Of a DNA stretch of 38,937 nt, positions 1-9,686 are shown one piece after another. Made by a program: the position numbers and the translations under genes. A model generated the notes under the pieces. It was not told where the DNA came from. It ran no database searches and was given only the letters and a program-made list of their open reading frames with translations. The DNA comes from Chara braunii (taxonomy: Eukaryota > Streptophyta > Charophyceae > Charales > Characeae). Each line of letters opens with the position of its first letter. Within the stretch, counting starts at the first letter, position 1. Location: the NCBI GenBank assembly GCA_003427395.1, contig BFEA01000298.1, positions 979,116-1,018,052 of the forward strand, in the 5' to 3' direction.

Positions 1-84
<84 letters not shown>
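1..84. repeat. (GA)n microsatellite
   Basis: An uninterrupted GA dinucleotide tract starts at the window edge and probably continues beyond it. Similar GA/CT tracts flank the assembly gap near 27.4-27.8 kb. Confidence 0.98.
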
Positions 85-86
<2 letters not shown>

Positions 87-931
87 TGCCTGGTGGCTAT
101 AGGCGCCCAACTGCGTATACATAAGACACTGAAGTTCTGAACGATTTCGGAATCGTCCTCATCTTGTGCTGGTTAAACTTGTTTGTTTTTTTTTGTCGTT
201 TTTTTTTTCTTTTTTTTTTGTCGTGTTTGGAGGTTTGTAGGATGAAGTGTAGACCGGTGGTGGTGTGAGGAGCTGTGCAATTTTGGTGGGTTCATTCCAT
301 TAGGATGAGTACTGGCTTATGACCATCAGTTGTTCTTCCCTCTTTTGAGTCGGTCATTACGGGGGTCTATGAAGGCGCATTCTTTCATTGATTTTTCTTT
401 TTCTTTTTCCTGCACGCAATCCGCGGACTGCGCATGGTATTGCCATGGTTCTTTGTTTGTATAAATAACAAGTTAACAACTGATGTTTCTACCAGGCTGA
501 GGCCTTTTTTCTATGAGCGCTCTTGTGGTGTTATGGTCCTTATGGCGCAAATGACATTTAGCGTATTTAATAGCGATCTTGAAGTCGCAGTTGTGTCAAT
601 TTCTCCCCATGAAATGAGCAGTGCAGCAAACAATTGAAGGACAGTGTGAAGATTGAAAGGAAGCTTTACGTAATTGGGTGTGAGGTTGCAACTGGGACAT
701 TAAATTGCCAAACTTGTCCTAAACTCTGCTTCCACATGTATCATGATGTTTGAAAAGCTCTCCGAGTCTGGCGGACGTGCGTATCAAAGTCGAAGCAATA
801 ACGCAGGGAATGAAAGGGTGTGGGGTTGTTCTTTACTCTTCGCCATTATGAATATGAAGTTTGAACGAAGGGCAAATGTTTCGTGGTAATAATGAGATTA
901 GAGATCTTGGTGTAATTCACTTTGACTTCAT

Positions 932-958
932 ACAGGTGCTGCATGGCTGTCGTCAGCT
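932..958 (+). other. 27-nt match to the conserved SSU rRNA 'GCATGGCTGTCGTC' region
   Basis: The 27 bases match, from memory, the bacterial/mitochondrial-type small-subunit rRNA consensus just before the universal 1055-1070 site, including GGTGCTGCATGGCTGTCG. Neither flank continues into rRNA sequence: the downstream side reads tcccagttgc instead of cgtg. It is therefore at most a tiny fragment, perhaps organelle-derived, or a coincidence. It is not an rRNA gene. Confidence 0.4.
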
Positions 959-1137
959 TCCCAGTTGCTTCCAATCCATGGGACAAGGGATGGTATTATG
1001 CTCTGATAGTATGATTTAAAAAAAAAAAAATCTTCTTTCTTTCTTGAAAATGGCTTCGGCCTTGAGATATCGTCATTGACGGGCCCCAGGTAATCCAGTT
1101 CAGATTCAGAATGATTTTACTGTGGTCATCTGATTGA

Positions 1138-1180
1138 ATCTGGATTCGAACTTGGGTCTGTATTTCAACAGTTCATGGGT
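1138..1180 (-). repeat. Partial tRNA-like (SINE-like) repeat, B-box half
   Basis: On the minus strand this reads catgaactgttgaaatac followed by a B-box-like GTTCGAATCC. The same string recurs at 30036-30105, where an A-box-like AGCTCAGCAGGTA is also present. Here the A-box half is missing. A tRNA-Phe-like anticodon loop (TTGAAAT) can be read, but the stems are imperfect, so this is a relic and not a tRNA gene. Confidence 0.4.
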
Positions 1181-1345
1181 TTAAACTTTGGTATGGTATT
1201 ATGCTGTGTGTTTAAACTTTAACATGGAATTGATCACCTGACACAGGGACACACACGTACACACATGCAGACACACAGATCAGGCTCATGCATATTAGTT
1301 TGTATCTGATGTCAGAGGAATGCACACGCCGTGTGGAACAGGTTG

Positions 1346-3544
1346 ATGAAACAGTCACAGACTGGCAGAAGCCTATCCAAACAACCCTGTCATCGAATGG
1401 CTGGCCTCAGGCCCCGAATTCCTGGCCCCGAACCATGACTCAAGAATAGCCCGTCTTGAAGTCCCCTCAGGCATCCCACCACAGTTCCCGGACATCTGGC
1501 TTTTCCAAAAATCGAACGGACAGAATCTGACGGTTTTTCTCTCCACCAAAGCCAACCCACGCTGCTTTAAATGCAGAGAAAAGGCCACCTGGGTACGGAC
1601 AGGAACTGCCCACTTAACAGAGACAGGGCAGGGAAACCAGGCCAAATCCAAGCCAACCTGGTCGAATGTGAAACAAAGACAGGTGTGTGTTTTGTGAATG
1701 ATCCTACCTACAGAGGGTGGGTTTTTGACGACAGATTGGACGGCCCAAAATGGGTTTGGACGCTTCTGAGTGAGCCAACAGTCCAACCTGACATATATCC
1801 ACCGCACAGCAGTCAATGGCAAACAAAAGGGGCAATGAAAATTGAAGACAAGGAAGGGGGATTCTTGAAAAAGCAAATTTTGGACACACAGGGGATCATG
1901 GAAGACAAGCACAAAAAAGATACTGTGCAAGAATTGTTCAAAACAGGCAGCTCAGCAGACAAAGCCTATTTTGAAAATCTGCAGGCAAGGAACAAGATCC
2001 TCCAATCAACCAAAGAACAGAAACCCTCGCAGGACACCAATGATTCCCCAAACCCCCCAAGTGACAACGCAACAAATGGCTCACACAAAAAGCTCAAAAG
2101 GAAAGCCAACCAATCCACCCCAAACTCGCCTGCACACAGCACAGCGAAAGCCAAAAACAGCAGGTCTAAGGGGTCTCACTCAACAACAGATGATATGGAA
2201 GCTGATACAATCGAGAGCTTGGAGGGTCAGCCGGAGGGGGAGGGAAAGGAGTCAGCCAACAAAGGGAAAAAACGGCGAGGGACAGCGGAAGGTTGCAGCA
2301 AGGAAGGAGAAGAAACAATGGACGAAGGAGAGGGAACAGATAGCACAGAAGGAAGAAGCGAACAAGGTGATGAAGAAGGGGAGGAGGAAGAAGAAGATGA
2401 GAGAGACGACGACAAGATGTCACAAGATTCGGTAGGGAAAGAATCACACACAGAGGACCAAGACACAGTCGGGAGAACAGATGACGAGGATCAGAAAGCC
2501 TCTCTCATTTGGCTGATAGAATATGTCAAGAGACTGGAAAGGGAAAGGGAGGTTGAATTTGAAATTAGAATTGCCCACAAAAAGCACATATTCAATCTTC
2601 AGAACTTCAACCCGACACAGCAACACTAAACAACTTGTTCCCCACAGACAACCGATACGAAATCTTGGAGGAGGAACAAGATCTGTCAGAATTTTTCGCT
2701 GAAAGATACAGCGCCAAATTGGAAGAAGCAGCCAACCAAGGAAGCTACGTACCGAACAGCTACATCTAGCCCAGATCCTACAACAGCACAGACCCCCAAA
2801 AGCCGATCAAAAGGCTCAAAGGGGAAAGAGGGAAAGCACAATCGACCCCCACAGCGAGCCCCAAAGACAAGGACTCAGAGGAGAGTAGATGAGAAAGAAA
2901 ATCTGGACAGACAAAAAGAATTCCTCAAGGCTCACATCACGGTGCTAAAGGATCAGAACAGAGAAACGGCAGATGTGGCAGTCAACCTGCAAAAGTTGGC
3001 CACAGGCCACAACGCAGAAACATTCACAGCAGCCAAGCTTGAGGCTAAAGGAGGGTGCAGGAAAAGGGCGATAATCCTTTACAGATGGAACACAAAACAC
3101 GGGGATTGGGAAATAGCAATCAACAAATCATGGGCTCTCATTGCACTGGCCAAACCGAGCAAAAAAGCCCTGATAACCAACATCTCAGATGACGTTTATC
3201 GGAGCGCACACATTCTGGGATCATGGGAGGAATGGAGGAAAGAGTGGATTGACACAACAGGGGACCTGATGATCAGCGATCTCAAACCATGCATGGTCCG
3301 ATACTCAATGGAGGCGGAGATCAGGGATTACCTCACATGGAAACCATGGAAGGTAGTCCAGGCGATCCCCTACGGCCTCTTGGGTGGAGAGATCCCAGCA
3401 GAACGAACAGCGGTGGCGGCATCACTGGTAGAGGGGCATGGACTCTTCACAGATGAAGAAGAACACATGCCTCAGGCATTGGACGCAAGTGCCCGAGAGG
3501 TCAGAATTCACAACTCTGAATCCTTTGGATCCACCCCGAACTAA
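1346..3544 (+). pseudogene. LINE ORF1 (nucleic-acid-binding, gag-like), broken
   Basis: From 1346 the frame reads a LINE ORF1-like stretch ending in NPRCFKCREK. A one-base frame change near 1580 is needed to continue into GHLGTDRNCP, which together give a CCHC knuckle of spacing CX2CX4HX6C. The frame from 1571 then runs through a long hydrophilic region very rich in Glu, Lys and Ser (about 2160-2480, with an EEEEEDERDDD stretch) to a TAA at 2627-2629. The same frame stays open after that stop down to 3544, including a compact segment with WEEWRKEW and LTWKPWKVVQ. I therefore read one ORF1 of more than 700 codons with one frameshift and one nonsense codon. LINE ORF1 proteins bind the element RNA in ribonucleoprotein particles. 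The C-terminal third has no domain I can name. Confidence 0.7.
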
Positions 3545-3590
3545 GTCAACTTAACTAAGGGAGGCAGGACTGCCCCCACAGCAACTTTCC

Positions 3591-6225
3591 ATGACATCAG
3601 CAAACCCCACAACTCAGATTGCACAACCAGGCCGAGTCCATCATTTCACCTTCAGACCAAGCGAACCTGAGTTAACAGAGATGTCATGGAATGTCAATGG
3701 GTTAGCAACAGTCCTATCCAACAGCGAAAAATGGGACAACATGACCAACTACCTCAACTGGTTCTCGAGGCACCCACCAGACATAGTATGCATACAGGAA
3801 ACACACCTAACCAACTCAGCAGAACACCTAACAATAATTTCCAAAATACAGTCAAAACTGAGACACGATAAAACAAGCCAATGGGCACCATCCCCAAGAA
3901 TCAGCTATGCAGGTACAGTCGTTCTCTGGAACGAAAATTCGAAAGCAGCCAACCAGATCAATATCATTAAGTGTCAAATAGATGCAGAAAACAGAAGATG
4001 GATAGAAATTATTTTCACATTCAAAGAGGAGGTATTTCAGCTTGTAAATGCCTATGCACCCAACGACTCATCTCAGAGAAGAGAATTCATACAACATATC
4101 TCATCAAGATGTGACACACAAAAGCATTTACTACTAGAAGGCGACTGGAACGCCGTACTAGAATGATCTACTGACCGGGTCTCTCCATCACGGATTGATA
4201 GAGAAGAACTACCAACAAGTGAAGCCCAAGAAATGATCACACTCGTGATGGAAAGACAACTAATAGAACCCCTCATAACAATTCACTCAAAAATCAATAG
4301 ATTCACCTTTAGGAAAAGAAACAGATCACAATACATAACAAGCTCAGCAATCGACTACTTTTTAATATTTGAAACTCTTAGAGGAGCAGTTCATGATGTA
4401 GGAATAGGTAAACTCCCTTACAATAACGACTTAGATCATAGCCCAATATACATCAATCTACTCTTCGACCCAAGACTACAAAAGGATCCCAGCTTCTTCA
4501 AAATCAACAACTCCATTTTAGACATGCCACAAATTAAAGAAGCAATAACACTCGCTTGCATAGATTCGGAAAGAAAGGGAGTTGACTTCCCGAGCTTAGT
4601 AGCCAACCTATCTAAGGCAGCATCCATAGCTTCCAGGAAACTAGCAGCCAGGAGAAAACAACGCATACAAGATCTAGAAGCAGCAGTACAAGTAGCAGAA
4701 ACTTACCTTATCAACAACCTAAGCCAGACTTCATATGAAGTCTCACTAGCAAAGGCGAGAGCCGAATTGGGCGCTTGGAATTCATGGAAAGCAAGAGGAA
4801 TGCGACTAAGAGCAAGAATCGGAGAGTGGGAGGAGAGGGAAAAAATGACGAAGTATTTTTTCCAGAAAATCAGAGCAAGAGGAAGAAACTTCGCCATTCA
4901 CCAACTTAGAGGAGAAGAAGGCCCCACAACAGAGCCAAGGAAAATGCTCGCAATAGCAGAATCCTTTTACAAAAACCTCTACACCTCTAAAATAGAACAA
5001 CCCGCTCCAGAGCCAGCTACACAAGCAAGAAAATTTTTTTTGAAACACTTGGCCAAAACAATCCCCACAACTCTAGCAGAAGATCTAGATGCGCCCATTA
5101 CAAATGAAGAAATTAAAAGATCATTGGACTCAATGAAATCGGGGAAGACCCCTGGGCAGGATGGACTGTCAAAAGAATTCTGGCAAAAATACTGAGAACT
5201 CTTAGGAAATGAGTATTGCAGGTTTATAAGATCAGCATGGGCTACAGACGGTTTAGGAAAGTATCTAAGTACTGGAATAGTCACTCTACTACATAAGAAA
5301 GGAGACCCCACCGCTATAAAAAATTACCTACCCATCACTCTACGAACAATAGCTTACAAGATCCTAGCCAAGCTTCTAGCAAACAGAATAAGCAAGATCA
5401 CTAAAAACTGCTTGCACATAGACCAAACAGGCTTCATCCCATGCAGATTCATATTAGATAACGTAATGACACTAGCAGAACCAGTAAGATACATTAAAGA
5501 TAAGAAACTGAATACAACAATCCTCTTCTTCGACTTTGAGAAAGCCTATGACCAAGTAAACTGGGATTTCCTTCAACAATGCATGGAAAAGATGGGAGTG
5601 GGACCAAACTTCAAAAAATGGGTCAGGATTCTATACAATGATGCACACGTGGCAGTTGAAGTAAATGGACACATCGGATCTATATAAGATGTCTCGATCT
5701 GTAAGGCAAGGAGACCCATTAGCAGCCCCTATATTCCTATTCATCATGGAGGCAATAACATCCTTCCTTAGGAAAGACCCATCTATACAAAGACTCGTAA
5801 ACCCGTTTGAAGACCGCAATAGAACGCATCACATACGCCCCACGATCATGTTCGCAGACGACCTAACGATACTCGTAAGAGCTTCCAACTCATCCTTTGA
5901 AGTTCTCATCAAAGCAATGCCTGCATATCAACTGGCCTCCGAAATGCGAATTAACTGGTAAAAAACAGTGGGATGGTGGTTAACAAACGGAAGTATAGAT
6001 CCCCTTCAGAACACCCCCAATGGTATGACTTGGTTTGAACCTAGGGACCCGCTGAGAGTCCTAGGGATCCAAATGACAGAACATGGAGCGGAGACAGAAA
6101 TGTCCCCTAGCCTCCTAGCCAAGATGACAAGTAAACTAAGTGACTGGGGCAAAATACACACCTCATTATACGGAAGAGCAATAATATTAAACCACGAGTA
6201 CCTCTGCCAGTGTTGGGAAATTATG
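3591..6225 (+). pseudogene. LINE ORF2: APE endonuclease + reverse transcriptase, broken
   Basis: An ATG at 3591, 46 bp after the ORF1 stop, opens the frame. Endonuclease motifs appear in order: SWNVNGLA, CIQETHL, NAYAPND, GDWNAV, then IDYFLI and LDHSPI with the catalytic-type His. Reverse transcriptase motifs follow: GKTPGQDG, LLHKKGDP with IKNYLPITL, QTGFIP, FFDFEKAYDQVNW, SVRQGDPLAAPIF and the active-site FADD. The frame is interrupted by TGA at 4164-4166 and at 5193-5195, by a frameshift with TAA at 5685-5687, and by TAA at 5959-5961 within INW*KT. Family knowledge: the endonuclease nicks the target and the RT copies the RNA there (target-primed reverse transcription). Catalytic residues survive, but the reading frame does not. 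Confidence 0.9.
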
Positions 6226-6934
6226 ATGTTTTGCCAGTTCCCGAAGTTAACGGGGGTGGGACACAAGGTCGGCACTGTCCCATAAATCAGGTTTTTATAT
6301 TGCCTGCGAGTGAAAGAAAAAGGAAAAAAGAAAATACTATCTCTACTGCAATGATGTCGGGCAAGGTAGTCTTGGAGGCCGTGCTCAGAGTCTTCCTCCA
6401 CAGAATGCACCTCACCGGTAAGGCAATCACATTCTGGACGTTACTGTTTTCTTTTTTTTCTTGCTCCTGTGTTGCTTATAAGTCCCCTGCCAATGAGGCA
6501 GGGGGGAATCCGTGAATTGCTCAAGCCTTCCGTGATCTGGTCAAGCTGTGTTTTGTCAGAGGATTGTAACACTCATCACATTGGTACTAAGGGGAATGTA
6601 TCCAGGCATTTTCACGGTCGGATCTGTGTGCCCGTTTTTCCCCCCTTCTATTCTCTTTTTCGAATCTGACAACCTGGCCACGGGGCTAAGATGCCCTCAC
6701 TGAGGGCACACTCACACTACCACTTCCAAGAATGTATACAACTGCAATCACGACCAAAGCTTTGTTTTGTTTTTTCTTTTTCTTGTTTTTTTTTTGAGTT
6801 CACGGCCGCAACTTTTTTTTTTTGTTCTTTCCGTGAGAGTACCAGAAAGAAAATGGAGTGGTACCCAGGCTCGGCAAACTCGGAGCGCAGTGAAATTCAG
6901 GGTTGGCAAAAACAAGCTCGGAGGCACTAGTGGT
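6226..6934. other. Segment interrupting LINE ORF2
   Basis: About 700 bp separate the RT sequence ending ILNHEYLCQ from a further RT-like piece at 6935. The segment is T-rich with long T runs (6449-6458, 6785-6794, 6813-6823) and has no domain-bearing frame. Its left edge reads CAGTGTTGGGAA, which resembles a hAT terminus, but I found neither a matching right terminus nor an 8-bp target duplication. A short open piece (6351-6417) ends at a GTAAGG donor-like site. It could be an insertion of unknown type. Confidence 0.4.
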
Positions 6935-7080
6935 TTAAACATATCCATTTTCGCCATGATGTGGTATGTAGCAGCCTTCTGGACTCCGGACCACCTGATG
7001 ATAAGGAACCTAAAAAGGAAGGCCACAACCTTCCTGTGGACAAGACATGCATCGAGCGCGAGGCACAGTGGGACCCCAGG
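6935..7080 (+). pseudogene. LINE ORF2 C-terminal fragment
   Basis: The frame reads IFAMMWYVAAFWTPDHLM followed by IRNLKRKATTFLW. The pattern W-x-PD followed by basic residues and FLW is typical of the region downstream of the RT palm in plant LINE ORF2. It would follow naturally from the ILNHEYL sequence at about 6190-6210 if the intervening segment were removed. It ends at an AGGTAAGT site at 7080. Confidence 0.5.
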
Positions 7081-7182
7081 TAAGTTCTCGAACCTTCCTC
7101 AATTCTTTTCTTTTCTCCGGAGCCAGTTCTGACGGCAAGGCGTGAGCAGATCGCGCAGTCCAACACATTCCGCCTCTCCCAC

Positions 7183-7596
7183 TTACTTGGTTGGCTGTAA
7201 ACATCCCGTTCGTTCGTCTCCTAGGATGTTGCAAAATGAAATTGAATCTTCCGCTAGAAAGCGGCTAGATTCCTGTCTCCCAGCCACACGTACAAAGCAT
7301 TGGGGAGTGGCTTCTCTCACTAATGAGATGAGCAACGCACCGGCGAACATGAGCAGGTAAGTTTTTAATCCCGCGACTGGCTCCCCGTCTATTACATCGA
7401 TAGGATGGACAAATTCGACCGATTTTTTTGCTAGAACACGGAAAGATACATTGTTATTTTGAAAACTCCTCTCCCTCGCTATACTTTCCCTTACTAACTT
7501 CGTTTCCACTACTCTATTACTAGTCCTGAGCTCGGATTCGGGGTCGCCAATCTCCAGAACCCTCGAATCATCTCTTTGCTCAACGGATTTCGTCAT
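7183..7596 (-). CDS. Hypothetical 137-aa ORF in element X copy 1
   Basis: An ATG-initiated minus-strand frame has balanced, protein-like composition, with a hydrophobic stretch (TYLLMFAGALLISLV) near the middle and charged ends. I recognise no family. It overlaps the left end of the hairpin array, and the plus strand also has an exon-like frame here (7226-7355, between AG and GTAAGT). Which strand codes, if either, is unresolved. A chance open frame in repeat DNA is a real alternative. Confidence 0.2.
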   Translation of the reverse strand: MTKSVEQRDDSRVLEIGDPESELRTSNRVVETKLVRESIARERSFQNNNVSFRVLAKKSVEFVHPIDVIDGEPVAGLKTYLLMFAGALLISLVREATPQCFVRVAGRQESSRFLAEDSISFCNILGDERTGCLQPTK

Positions 7597-8345
7597 GAGT
7601 CAGGCGAGTTAGACGATCCTAACTACAGTCGTGTTTGCCATCGTTGTTCCTCCGCCATATCCTCCTCGCAGTAGTGTTCTATACTAACTCGTCTTTTACT
7701 AACTTTCTCACTAAACTAATTTCACCATCATGTTCGCAACACGAGAAAACCCCCAAAATGTATCTTCACTCGCCCGTTTCCATGAAGAAACAGACGAGAT
7801 AGAAGTTCTTTCTCCCACCATATTCCCTCTCTGCCATAGCCTCGCAAAATCCCTCGTTCTCCTACCTCATTACACAACCTTCTATTGACAAAACTAACTG
7901 CGCTATCTAACTCGCCATATCTAGCAAGTCCAGTCTAACATCTTCACTCACTCGATCTCACTGAGAAACGAGCGAGATCCCCAACTCGCACTTTATGCCA
8001 TAGCCGACCTCCGCCATCTCCCCGCACCTACTTCTCCCACTAACTCCTAATCTACTAACCCACTATCAAAACTAACTTCATAGTTGATTTCGCCTGGCCC
8101 AAAAATGCCGAAATAGTATCTTTCCTCACTTGATTCCGATAGGAATGGAGTGCGCTAGCTTCTACGGCTGCGCCGCGCTCACCACCCCACCATCTCTACT
8201 TTCACCGAATGCACCTGGCGTCATCCCTGTCCAGGTTCACTCACCTTTTCTTCACCTACTCCACGTAGACCTTTCTCTGTTCACTCCCCATCCTACTATC
8301 CATTGTCCAAACTGATACCGCCACTGCACTCGCTCGGTCTGGGAA
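7380..8345. repeat. ~180-bp degenerate tandem array with one hairpin per unit
   Basis: Diverged units share words such as actaact, gccatagcc and atcttcactc, and repeat about every 178-180 bp. The clearest units have hairpins at 7769-7798 (CTCG..GTTTC / GAAAC..CGAG), 7947-7976 (CTCaCTCG / CGAGcGAG) and 8127-8152 (CACTTGATTCC / GGAATGGAGTG). Weaker ones sit near 7385, 7575 and 8327. Stem sequences differ between units yet still pair, and most mismatches are A-C or G-U. The same family occurs at 23825-24213. Confidence 0.6.
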
Positions 8346-8450
8346 CCCTCGTTTAGGATTTCCCTCGCCTTTCCCAAGTTTGTGCTCGTCGTCTTCCTCA
8401 CGTCTGCCGAGCTCGCCTTCCTCTCGTTCGATCAAACAACGCATTAGCGC

Positions 8451-8565
8451 AGCGGCCTGCCCGTCAGCGCCAGCCAGTCTAAGGGAAACTTCGGAGGGAA
8501 CCGATCAGCGGTCTACCCGGCAACGCCAGCCAGCCTGAGAGAAACTTCGGAAGGAACCGGCTCTC
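8451..8565. repeat. 56-bp tandem duplication
   Basis: Two adjacent units start agcggcctgcccg (8451) and agcggtctacccg (8507). Both contain cgccagccag, then a short variable piece and gaaacttcgga. The duplication lies inside element X copy 1. Copy 2 shows only the second-unit end (24398 onward). Confidence 0.8.
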
Positions 8566-9390
8566 TCTGGCTCAATTAGCCTTTCGGCCCTACGGCTCAA
8601 TTCGACGCACCATCTGTATGCCAATTTCAGGGTGAGCTCCTGGTCAGCGCTTCTATGCTGCTCCAGTCAGGCAGAGCTATCCATTTCCCCGGTGTCCCAT
8701 CGGGCAAGCTTCACACACCGGCTTCTCGTAGCCAACTGTGGGATCTGAGCGCGACCCTGCTGCAGACTTGTAGCGAGGCCTTGGTGAGGCAGCCCGTAGT
8801 GCAGATCGCAGGGGAGGTAGCAAGCTTCAAAAGATCGAGGTAGGGGCGGCTTCTACGTGCCCGGCCCCGCTACCATCTGTCGTTTCCACCGTGGGATGCC
8901 TACTCCGCCCGGGCATATAGCATTTATCTTTTCGGGTCCCGACGACATGCTCACACTTATGCCTCTCACAGCAGACGGTGGGGGGGGCTGGATGATGCAC
9001 TGCACCGGCTGACCCTCGCCGCTCGTGGGTCAACCTGAAGAGCGTGCACCCAAGGTCCTCGACTGCCGCGACGGCCATCCATGCCCTGCAATACTGCAAA
9101 GGAGCCAGGCCTGTTGGTCCCGACATCGGCCTCGGAATTGATCGCCGAGTCAAAGGAACTAAACAAAAATTTAGAATTAGGAAAAATCATAAATAAAAAA
9201 AATGAGGATAAATGTGAAGTGTCGCGCGCCCTTCTGGCCCATGACGCCACACACACTCAAGCTGCGCTTGGTTTGGGCCTCGCCGTTAATGCCTTGCGCG
9301 CTCCGCTCACCCAGACTAGGACCAAAAGCTCCCTCTCGCGTTCCCGCAGTCAGACGGGCGAGGCTACACCGTCGTGACTTGTGGAAAACA

Positions 9391-9420
9391 CACCAAATAC
9401 CCTTGTATGGGTATTTGGTG
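9391..9420. repeat. Perfect 12-bp hairpin near the end of element X copy 1
   Basis: CACCAAATACCC and GGGTATTTGGTG form a perfect 12-bp inverted repeat around a TTGTAT loop. A homologous hairpin lies at 26278-26303, and both are preceded by ACTTG and an AAAAC word and followed by a CGACA[AT]CG word. It may mark the terminus of element X. Confidence 0.75.
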
Positions 9421-9423
9421 CGA

Positions 9424-9686
9424 CAACGCTTTCCGTAGAGAATGCAGCTTTCCAAAATTTATACAAAGCTAAGTACAAAAATCTAAAATAACTTTGACTT
9501 CCCAAAGTCAATTTCTGACTTAGCAAAATTTGGGCAGCATTCCAGATTTTTACTAAGCCATATATGAAATTTAGACAAACTGAACTTTTTGAAAAGTCAG
9601 AAATACAACTAACTCCTTGTTTTTGTAGAAAGTTTGGCAACGCTTCCCGTAGAGAAAGTGGCTTGCCAAGATTTATACAAGACCAA
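9424..9686. repeat. AT-rich segment bounded by ~45-bp direct repeats, abutting the truncated LTR
   Basis: Near-identical stretches starting caacgctttccgtagag (9424) and caacgcttcccgtagag (9638) both run on to atttatacaa. Between them is AT-rich DNA with nested inverted repeats: CTAAGT/ACTTAG at 9469-9474 and 9518-9523, and ACTTTG/CAAAGT at 9491-9508. The segment stands where the outer ~500 bp of the left LTR should be. No gene is visible. Confidence 0.5.

Larger units (their letters stand above)
85..1340. other. Non-genic stretch
   Basis: No credible gene is visible. Open frames here are short and have no recognisable domain. The stretch holds poly-T runs near 187-220, an A run at 1018-1030, a CA-rich patch near 1246-1277, a short rRNA-like match (932-958) and a partial tRNA-like repeat (1138-1180), both listed separately. 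Confidence 0.6.
1346..7080 (+). mobile_element. Decayed LINE (APE-endonuclease non-LTR retrotransposon)
   Basis: Two consecutive ORFs have the order of a plant-type LINE: a gag-like ORF1 with a CCHC knuckle, then ORF2 with endonuclease followed by reverse transcriptase. The 5' end is missing, since ORF1 homology begins only at about 1346. The coding frame carries several stops and at least two frameshifts. Similarity to the RT C-terminal region stops near 6225 and seems to resume at 6935-7080. No poly-A tail or target-site duplication could be identified, so the 3' boundary is uncertain. The copy cannot be autonomous. Confidence 0.85.
7183..9440. repeat. Unrecognised repeat family 'element X', copy 1
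   Basis: Several blocks align by eye, in the same order and orientation, with the region 23.8-26.3 kb: 8536-8625 with 24398-24463 plus 25020 onward; 8927-8980 with 25325-25376; 9036-9080 with 25561-25601; 9121-9159 with 25601-25640; 9219-9260 with 26128-26165; and the terminal hairpin 9391-9420 with 26278-26303. Both copies also carry the ~180-bp hairpin array. Copy 1 lacks most of the part between 25650 and 26120 of copy 2. Exon-like pieces flanked by AG and GTAAGT/GTAGGG occur in it (7226-7355 and 8734-8841), so a decayed intron-bearing gene is possible. No known transposon hallmark is visible, and the left boundary is a guess. Confidence 0.5.

Noticed and set aside
2227-2466. Serine- and leucine-rich minus-strand ORFs
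   Set aside because: They are antisense shadows of the Glu/Lys-rich LINE ORF1.
9391-9420. Helitron 3' end
   Set aside because: A hairpin is present, but no CTRR lies at the expected distance in either copy, and no Rep/helicase sequence was seen.
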